Assembly (NCBI GenBank): GCA_003529305.1
Contig: DPWC01000115.1
Location: forward strand, 1 to 11,310
DNA from: Actinomycetota bacterium
GTDB taxonomy: Bacteria > Actinomycetota > Actinomycetes > UBA12327
Direction: 5' to 3'
DNA: 11,310 nucleotides
Shown here: positions 7,695-11,310 of the stretch, piece by piece
Layout: every line of letters starts with the position of its first letter
Position numbering within the stretch: the stretch's first letter is position 1
The notes under the pieces: generated by a model
Seen by the model: the letters and a program-made list of their open reading frames with translations, nothing else
What the model was told of the DNA's origin: nothing
The model's database searches: none
Program-made: the position numbers and the translations under genes

Positions 7695-8447
7695 ATGTGT
7701 GGTCGCTTCGCCGCAGGCAATCATGCCGATCTGCTGATGGAGTACTACCGCGTGCAGCGTGACGCCACCGCAGGCCAGGTGGTGTTGCCGAACTTCAACA
7801 CAGCGCCCACTCAGAACCTCCTGGTCGTCGCTGAGTCGGCGGAACCTGATCACAGTCGTGAATTGCGGGTGATGAAGTGGGGGCTGGTTCCCTCATGGGC
7901 ATCAGATCCATCCATCGGCAATCGGATGATCAATGCTCGATCCGAGACCGCCATGAGCAAGCCGTCGTTTCGTCACGCCTTCGCCCGGCATCGGTGTTTG
8001 ATCCCCGTTGATGGCTTCTATGAGTGGCAGGCAGCGGAACGCTCTGATGCTCCGGCAATGCGCGGGACCACCGGCCGTCCGATCAAACAGCCGTACTACA
8101 TCTACCCGACCGATGGCAGCAGTCTTCCCGTGGCGGGCTTGTTTGATGTGTGGCACGACCCCTCGGGGGCCAACCCGCTGGTGACCTGCACGATTTTGAC
8201 GACACAAGCGGTCGGCGCGATGACCACGATTCACGATCGCATCCCGGTGGTCATTGAACCGTCGAACTGGGATGCCTGGCTCGATCCTGGGGTAACCGAC
8301 AAGCAGGTCGCCAGCAGTCTCATGCAGCCGGCCAGTGTGATCCCGTTGGAAGCGGTCCGGGTGAGCCGTGAGGTCAATGCGGTCTCGCATCACGGTGCAG
8401 AGTTGATCGCTCCGCTCGACCCCTCGGAACTGCCGATCTCGTTGTGA
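7695..8447 (+). CDS. yedK: SRAP domain protein (YedK/HMCES family, abasic-site crosslinker)
   Basis: 250 residues. Family members cap abasic sites in single-stranded DNA by a thiazolidine link through Cys2 after Met removal, shielding replication forks. All active-site residues are here: C2 in MCGRF, N80 in MINARSET, E110 in GFYEW, H180 in IHDRIPV, plus FNTAPTQ (34-40), MKWGLVPSWA (60-69) and the conserved H-A-F-x4-C-L-I-P-V-D-G stretch (94-107). Start: ATG 7695 is required because Cys must be residue 2; an in-frame ATG at 7674 would add seven residues and bury the catalytic Cys. No clear Shine-Dalgarno or -10 was found in the 53-nt divergent gap with aroA. It lies just upstream of the sigma-R promoter, so sigR could also receive read-through from here. 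The pairing with aroA and the sigH/sigR locus resembles mycobacteria. Confidence 0.94.
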   Translation: MCGRFAAGNHADLLMEYYRVQRDATAGQVVLPNFNTAPTQNLLVVAESAEPDHSRELRVMKWGLVPSWASDPSIGNRMINARSETAMSKPSFRHAFARHRCLIPVDGFYEWQAAERSDAPAMRGTTGRPIKQPYYIYPTDGSSLPVAGLFDVWHDPSGANPLVTCTILTTQAVGAMTTIHDRIPVVIEPSNWDAWLDPGVTDKQVASSLMQPASVIPLEAVRVSREVNAVSHHGAELIAPLDPSELPISL

Positions 8448-8462
8448 GCGGGGTAAGTGGCC

Positions 8463-8489
8463 GGGAATACGCAGCGCTACCGTGATGTT
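8463..8489 (+). promoter_or_regulatory. Sigma-R (thiol stress) promoter of sigR
   Basis: GGGAAT at 8463-8468 and GTT at 8487-8489 are separated by exactly 18 nt, matching the consensus GGAAT-N18-GTT recognised by Streptomyces SigR and mycobacterial SigH. It lies between the SRAP stop and sigR, so SigR should drive its own operon. Start of transcription is expected around 8495-8498. It overlaps the most upstream possible GTG start of sigR (8457), which could not be translated from this promoter. Confidence 0.78.
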
Positions 8490-8549
8490 GCAGGGGATGT
8501 GAGTGCGACAGTCGTGGCGAAGTTGCCAGCGCCGGTAGCGTGGGCGGCG

Positions 8550-9200
8550 ATGGTGACAGATGAGCCCGTGCAGCCGGTGCAATCAGAGCAGCCGGTGCAG
8601 GATCCGGGCACGGCGAGCCAGGCATCCTCGGCGGCGATGGCTGAGCGGTTCGAGCGTGATGCCATGCCACTGCTGGATCAGCTCTTCGGCGCCGCCATGC
8701 GCATGACTCGTAACCCGCAGGATGCTGAGGATTTGGTTCAAGAAACCTATGCGAAGGCGTTTGCGGCCTTTGACCGGTTTGAGGAGGGGACCAATCTGCG
8801 CGCGTGGATGTTTCGGATCCTCACCAATACCTTCATCACGGGCTATCGAAAGAAGCAGCGCGAGCCGTTGCAGGCAGATTCCGACGGTGTGGAGGATTGG
8901 CAACTAGCCCGAGCGGAGGCTCATACCTCCACGGGGCTACGCAGTGCCGAGATGGAGGCCCTCGATCATCTGCCTGACTCGGACATCAAGGAAGCCTTGC
9001 AGGCCATTGCGGAGGAGTTCCGCATCGCCGTCTACCTGGCTGATGTAGAAGGCTTTGCCTATAAGGAGATCGCCGAGATCATGCAGACGCCGGTGGGAAC
9101 CGTGATGTCGCGGTTGCATCGCGGTCGCGCCGCTCTTCGCGAGCTGCTTGCTGATTACGCACGCGAACGAGGACTACTCCGGGCGGAGGTGACACCATGA
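8550..9200 (+). CDS. sigR: ECF RNA polymerase sigma factor SigR (SigH-type, disulfide stress)
   Basis: 216 residues from ATG 8550. It directs RNA polymerase to thiol-homeostasis genes when RsrA is oxidised. Region 2 spans about 36-103 with DAEDLVQETYAKAFAAF (58-74) and the -10 recognition segment NLRAWMFRILTNTFI (82-96), followed by YRKKQREP (99-106), a stretch almost identical to Streptomyces SigR; region 4 covers about 147-200 with helix-turn-helix EGFAYKEIAEIMQTPVGTVMSRLHRGR split over 167-193. EDWQLARAEAH and STGLRSAE (115-134) between the regions are also family-typical. Start is uncertain: the frame is open back to GTG 8457, with GTG 8499, ATG 8550 and ATG 8637 as options. I favour 8550 since an 18-nt in-frame repeat (8570-8599) just after it suggests translation there, and starts before about 8496 fall inside the promoter. 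Stop overlaps rsrA as ATGA. Confidence 0.95.
   Translation: MVTDEPVQPVQSEQPVQDPGTASQASSAAMAERFERDAMPLLDQLFGAAMRMTRNPQDAEDLVQETYAKAFAAFDRFEEGTNLRAWMFRILTNTFITGYRKKQREPLQADSDGVEDWQLARAEAHTSTGLRSAEMEALDHLPDSDIKEALQAIAEEFRIAVYLADVEGFAYKEIAEIMQTPVGTVMSRLHRGRAALRELLADYARERGLLRAEVTP
8570..8599 (+). repeat. Imperfect tandem repeat, 18-nt period, in the sigR N terminus
   Basis: The 12-mer GCAGCCGGTGCA occurs at 8570-8581 and 8588-8599, a period of six codons that gives PVQPVQSEQPVQ. The period is a multiple of three, in keeping with the region being translated. It lies in the variable tail before sigma region 2. Confidence 0.7.
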
Positions 9201-9499
9201 ACTGCTCGTGTGACGAAGTACTGGCGATGCTGCACGCCTTCGTTGACGATGAGGCCGACGAGAGCCAGTGCGCACAGATCCGTGCCCACATGGCCGAGTG
9301 CGCCGAGTGCGATGAGATCGTGGTGAGTCAACGCTCGTTCAAGGCGCTGCTCGCGCGAGCCTGTGGGTGTGAAGAAGCCCCGCCGTCTCTGCGGGAGAGG
9401 GTGAGCATGACGCGTATCCGCGTGGAGGTCACCAACGCAGTGCCCGATGACCGCAGACCAGACGATGGGTCGAGCTCGCCAGACGATGGGCCGTGCTGA
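9197..9499 (+). CDS. rsrA: Zinc-containing anti-sigma factor RsrA (RshA)
   Basis: 100 residues, a small cytoplasmic zinc-associated anti-sigma factor that holds SigR inactive while reduced and releases it when disulfides form. The ZAS signature H31-x3-C35-x2-C38 (HMAECAEC) is clear. C5 in CSCDEVL matches the redox cysteine near the N terminus of Streptomyces RsrA, C25 matches its C31, and C56 sits at the position of its C62. Extra cysteines are C3, C58 and a terminal C100. The start is fixed by the ATGA overlap with sigR and by GGAGGTGA at 9185-9192. Identity is secured by the position directly behind sigR as much as by sequence. The tail after about residue 80 is acidic and low-complexity (PDDG repeated) and probably disordered. 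Co-transcribed with sigR, so the pair forms a feedback loop. Confidence 0.93.
   Translation: MNCSCDEVLAMLHAFVDDEADESQCAQIRAHMAECAECDEIVVSQRSFKALLARACGCEEAPPSLRERVSMTRIRVEVTNAVPDDRRPDDGSSSPDDGPC
9458..9490 (+). repeat. Tandem repeat, 21-nt period, at the rsrA 3' end
   Basis: CCAGACGATGGG occurs exactly at 9458-9469 and 9479-9490, a period of seven codons encoding PDDG twice in the C-terminal tail of RsrA. It looks like a small in-frame duplication that lengthened the tail. Confidence 0.75.
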
Positions 9500-9517
9500 C
9501 CTTCGGAATGAGTCGAG

Positions 9518-9592
9518 CTAGGCGTTGGGACGCTTGCCGTGGTTGGCACCGTTCTTCTTGCGTGAACGACGCTTACGAGCGCGCTTGCTCAT
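9518..9592 (-). CDS. Large-subunit ribosomal protein bL37 (24 residues)
   Basis: A 24-residue, very basic open frame: MSKRARKRRSRKKN then GANHGKRPNA and TAG. The ANHGKRPN ending is the hallmark of the small actinobacterial ribosomal protein bL37, first seen in mycobacterial 50S structures and often left out of annotation because of its size. It is preceded by a near-perfect Shine-Dalgarno AAGGAGGAG with AGGAGG at 9602-9607, 9 nt from the ATG. It is convergent with rsrA (18 nt between stops) and lies 64 nt after the stop of the 306-residue gene. A 5-bp hairpin (9607-9611 with 9616-9620, loop 9612-9615) abuts the Shine-Dalgarno, and TAGGGT at 9626-9621 could be its own -10. Both cannot work together, as transcription from that box would start inside the hairpin. 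The name is from recalled family sequence. Confidence 0.9.
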   Translation of the reverse strand: MSKRARKRRSRKKNGANHGKRPNA

Positions 9593-9601
9593 GAGTCAAC
9601 T

Positions 9602-9607
9602 CCTCCT
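9602..9607 (-). promoter_or_regulatory. Strong ribosome binding site of bL37
   Basis: Minus-strand AGGAGG, 9 nt before the ATG at 9592. It is the best Shine-Dalgarno match in the window and is the main support, with the protein sequence, for translation of this very short gene. Confidence 0.85.
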
Positions 9608-9656
9608 TGGCGAAGGCCAAACCCTACCGATGTGAGCGTGATCGACGCGGCCGGGG

Positions 9657-10577
9657 TCAGCCCGACAAGCGACGGTTCAGGGCATCCAGCACGGCGCGCA
9701 CCACAGCATCACCGTCATCGCTGCGCACCAGAGCGGATCCGCTGTAGGCCACTTCGCCCACGCGCGGATCGAGCACTGAGACCACACAGAGTGCGACGAT
9801 GCGCTGTCCTTGGGGGGTCAGCACGACAGATTCAATGCTGGCCCGGTGCCCCAGCAGTTCGGCAAGCGCGTTCAGTGCTGCCTCAGCGATCAACCGCGGG
9901 CGGTGCGAGTGGGTGGATGAACCGTCGCTGCGTCCGACGAAGGTTGAGCCATCGGCGATCAACTCCACTTCAGCGTCCGCCTGATCGGCGCTGATGCGCA
10001 CCGAGAACGAGCGAACTTGTGGCCGTAGGCCATCAGGTGAGCGCTGCGCGTGCAGGCCATCATCGTTGTCTGTGGCCTCCAGCGACTCGGGCTGGCTATC
10101 CGTGGGTGCGAAGTCGGGCCAGGCCAGAATGCGCGCGTTGGCACCAGCGGTTGCCGTGTGGACCACCGATCCAGCAACGGTGCGCGACATCGGTGGAGCG
10201 AGATCATCGACGGGCAGGTCAGGCACGGCAGTCAACGGCGGCGTTGTGGCCACGCTCAGGGGGATGGCTGGCGCGAGGTCGTCACGATCATTGAGGTCTT
10301 CTGTCGCATCAGAGTCAGCGGGCAGGCCACCAGCGGCGATGTCCTCGTCGGCGAATTGCACGATACTGATGATGCGGTGGTCAACTTCCAAATCAAACTG
10401 GGCCATCGCCAAGGATTGAATGTCCCGGACCATCTGCTTGGGTGCTTTATCGAGGCTGGCCAGCACATGGATCTCAATGGGCTCGGCGGATCCGTTGGTG
10501 ACCACGCTGGCTGCCCGGATGCCGGGGAGTCGCCGAAGGGCGTCCTCGAAATCGGGCTGGAGCCGCAGCGCGGGCAC
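9657..10577 (-). CDS. Uncharacterised actinobacterial protein, two conserved ends and a disordered linker
   Basis: 306 residues from GTG 10577. I do not know its function. The first 77 residues form a compact conserved-looking unit: FEDALRRLPGIRAASVV (10-26), IEIHVLAS (34-41), KQMVRDIQSLAMAQFDLEVDHRIISIVQF (47-75). Residues 78-185 are acidic, rich in Pro, Ala and Thr, and probably disordered. Residues 186-306 look like an alpha/beta domain: RSFSVRISADQADAEVEL, then AEAALNALAEL (231-241), then GSALVRSDDGDAVVRAVLDALNRRL (280-304). The ending, SALV...AVVRA.LdAlNRRL, resembles hypothetical proteins I recall from other Actinobacteria. No signal peptide or membrane segment. Start: AGGAG at 10584-10588 sits 6 nt before the GTG; the frame runs open to 10709 but the extra part lacks a site and looks non-coding. 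It may form a unit with bL37 downstream. Confidence 0.82.
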   Translation of the reverse strand: MPALRLQPDFEDALRRLPGIRAASVVTNGSAEPIEIHVLASLDKAPKQMVRDIQSLAMAQFDLEVDHRIISIVQFADEDIAAGGLPADSDATEDLNDRDDLAPAIPLSVATTPPLTAVPDLPVDDLAPPMSRTVAGSVVHTATAGANARILAWPDFAPTDSQPESLEATDNDDGLHAQRSPDGLRPQVRSFSVRISADQADAEVELIADGSTFVGRSDGSSTHSHRPRLIAEAALNALAELLGHRASIESVVLTPQGQRIVALCVVSVLDPRVGEVAYSGSALVRSDDGDAVVRAVLDALNRRLSG

Positions 10578-10583
10578 GGATCG

Positions 10584-10588
10584 CTCCT
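10584..10588 (-). promoter_or_regulatory. Ribosome binding site fixing the start at GTG 10577
   Basis: Minus-strand AAAGGAGC places AGGAG 6 nt before GTG 10577 and has no counterpart ahead of the more upstream start at 10709. A TACCGT at 10662-10657 is a possible -10 for this gene, without a recognisable -35. Confidence 0.7.
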
Positions 10589-10731
10589 TTGTGGCGTTCG
10601 ACCGACGGTGATTTCGACACAGTGGGCAACACCGGGGTCGCAGTGGTTGAGGGACAACGGTAGGGCCGAATCCGTGCCTCGTCGTGGGCGGCGCGCGGCC
10701 CCGCGGCACGCAGGTTGGGGCTGGCTCGGGC

Positions 10732-10737
10732 TACGCT
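10732..10737 (+). promoter_or_regulatory. Candidate -10 box ahead of the structured region
   Basis: TACGCT matches TANNNT and lies in GGCTACGCTGAA, the same 12-mer that forms the probable aroA -10 on the other strand. Transcription would begin at about 10744, which is also the first base of a 7-bp stem that closes on 10807-10813. No good -35 was found. Confidence 0.42.
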
Positions 10738-10743
10738 GAACCC

Positions 10744-11240
10744 GTGGCCGGTTGGGGAAGACCGTCCCGCCCGCTGGTGGTGACCCGTAAGGGTCCCGGC
10801 GCGAGTCGGCCGCTGATTCAGGCGTCCCGCTAACGGGCAGGACTTGACGCAGGACTAATCCCAGCCGTTCACTTGCGTCACAACCGCCTCACAGGTCCCG
10901 ATGCCTGTGAGTGCCGGAACCAGAGCTGTGGCTTGGCCTGTTCGCAGGCAAGGCCCGGGGAAGAGCTCTGGCACCGGGCGCGACAACTCCAGAGAGCGAT
11001 GTCGGGATCGGCAGCGTGGTGACACTCGTTCTGCAGTGATGCAGACCTGCGAACGGACTTTCCACACATGGTCAGCCTTCGTGAACTCCACTTGAACGAA
11101 CCACTGGTTTGTTCTTCCCCCGAGCGGAGCGGATCCTGCACGGCCCTTTAGCGAAAAGCCGTGACATCAGGTTCCAGGGGGTGTTACCCACCATGTTCAA
11201 GATGCTTCTCGAGCCGGGCGTCGCCTGGCGTTAAGCGAGT
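10744..11240 (+). ncRNA. Candidate large structured RNA or long structured mRNA leader
   Basis: The roughly 715 nt between 10577 and 11293 have no convincing gene, but 10744-11240 is a chain of hairpins. Seen directly: GTGGCCG 10744-10750 with CGGCCGC 10807-10813 (one G-U), enclosing GACCC-GTAA-GGGTC on a CGCTGG/CCGGCG stem; CCCG-CTAA-CGGG 10826-10837; TGACGCA/TGCGTCA 10845-10880; CTCACAGG/CCTGTGAG 10888-10911; CCGG-AA-CCAGAGCT/AGCTCTGG-CA-CCGG 10914-10977 with GCCTG-TTCG-CAGGC inside; TCTGCA-GTGA-TGCAGA 11030-11045; GAACGAACC/GGTTTGTTC 11094-11114; CCCCC/GGGGG 11117-11181 holding a long arm; GCCGGGC-GTC-GCCTGGC. GTAA and GTGA are GNRA loops only when read on plus, which sets the likely strand. 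It is not RNase P RNA, tmRNA, SRP RNA or a riboswitch I recognise. A raiA-type RNA is possible but unproven. Ends are approximate. Confidence 0.5.
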
Positions 11241-11282
11241 GAGTCACGCTGCCGATCCCCGCATCGCTGTCTGCCGTCCCCC

Positions 11283-11288
11283 AGGAGG
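11283..11288 (+). promoter_or_regulatory. Ribosome binding site before the last gene
   Basis: AGGAGG followed by TCCG and ATG at 11293, a perfect core at a slightly short 4-nt spacing. It marks the end of the leader region. Confidence 0.6.
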
Positions 11289-11292
11289 TCCG

Positions 11293-11310
11293 ATGCTCGC
11301 GCTCCCGCGT
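11293..11310 (+). CDS. Start of a gene cut by the window end
   Basis: Only six codons, MLALPR, are inside the window after the AGGAGG site. The product cannot be told. From mycobacterial gene order around comF, hpf and secA a comF-like gene is imaginable, but nothing in six residues supports it. Confidence 0.45.

Noticed and set aside
8457..8549. Most upstream start of the sigR frame (GTG 8457, 247 residues)
   Set aside because: It overlaps the sigma-R promoter and would need read-through from the SRAP gene; the SigR family begins closer to 8550.
9505..9526. Second sigma-R promoter near the rsrA end (GGAAT...GTT)
   Set aside because: The spacing is 14 nt instead of about 18 and there is no plus-strand gene downstream.
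10578..10709. N-terminal extension of the 306-residue protein, including a CCPLC motif
   Set aside because: No ribosome binding site at 10709, whereas AGGAG precedes GTG 10577 at a good distance; the extra residues look like translated GC-rich spacer.
10744..10833. Leaderless 29-codon frame (GTG 10744, TAA 10831) after the TACGCT box
   Set aside because: Arginine/proline-rich and unlike any family I know; the same bases form paired stems. Kept only as an alternative reading of the promoter.
11056..11066. DnaA box in CTTTCCACA
   Set aside because: Two mismatches to TTATCCACA and no cluster of boxes, so no origin.
10844..11141. Open frames of 64-87 codons on both strands in the structured region
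   Set aside because: No ribosome binding sites, no recognisable composition or motifs, and they overlap each other as expected of GC-rich spacer.
10744..11240. RNase P RNA, tmRNA, SRP RNA, c-di-AMP, cobalamin or T-box leader
   Set aside because: The invariant blocks I remember (GAGGAAAGTC; tmRNA tag and TTCGA end; GGAAGGAAGCAG; GGGGTGAATC with CAGCTAACC; CCCGCNACTGT; TGGNACCGCG) are not found. The single GCTAAC match is not enough.

Overview
The window looks like chromosomal DNA of a moderately high-GC actinobacterium. The evidence is the ECF sigma factor SigR with its zinc anti-sigma factor RsrA, an upstream GGAAT-N18-GTT promoter, the 24-residue actinobacterial ribosomal protein bL37, LGFP cell-wall repeats, the HisN-type histidinol phosphatase, and TANNNT -10 elements, one giving a leaderless start. 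I cannot assign a genus. No mobile element, CRISPR array or clear recent transfer is visible; this reads as core chromosome.

Left part (1-4438): a clipped initiator tRNA-fMet gene on the minus strand, then a plus-strand run of a two-domain universal stress protein, a DUF1015 protein 9 nt later, and a large polytopic membrane protein (GT-C-like) whose start overlaps the DUF1015 stop (TGATG). The membrane protein ends in an extracytoplasmic LGFP-repeat domain.

Middle part (4490-7641, minus strand): aroA (shikimate pathway), rsgA (30S ribosome-assembly GTPase) and hisN (histidine biosynthesis), with a TGATG overlap between aroA and rsgA and a short gap before hisN. aroA seems to be transcribed without a leader.

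Right-middle (7695-9592): a divergent SRAP/HMCES-type abasic-site protein, then the thiol-stress regulator pair sigR-rsrA (ATGA overlap), preceded by a textbook sigma-R promoter, so the regulator is probably autoregulated. Convergent to it is the tiny bL37 gene, which is easily missed. The grouping of aroA, rsgA, SRAP, sigR and rsrA matches the region around sigH in Mycobacterium (recalled, not searched).

Right end (9657-11310): an uncharacterised 306-residue actinobacterial protein on the minus strand, then about 715 nt without a convincing gene. Most of that gap (about 10744-11240) is a chain of strong hairpins, several nested and two with GNRA-type loops in plus orientation. It begins just after a TACGCT -10-like box and runs toward a gene that starts at 11293 behind an AGGAGG ribosome binding site. 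This is the best candidate in the window for an undescribed or unannotated element: a large structured RNA or long mRNA leader.
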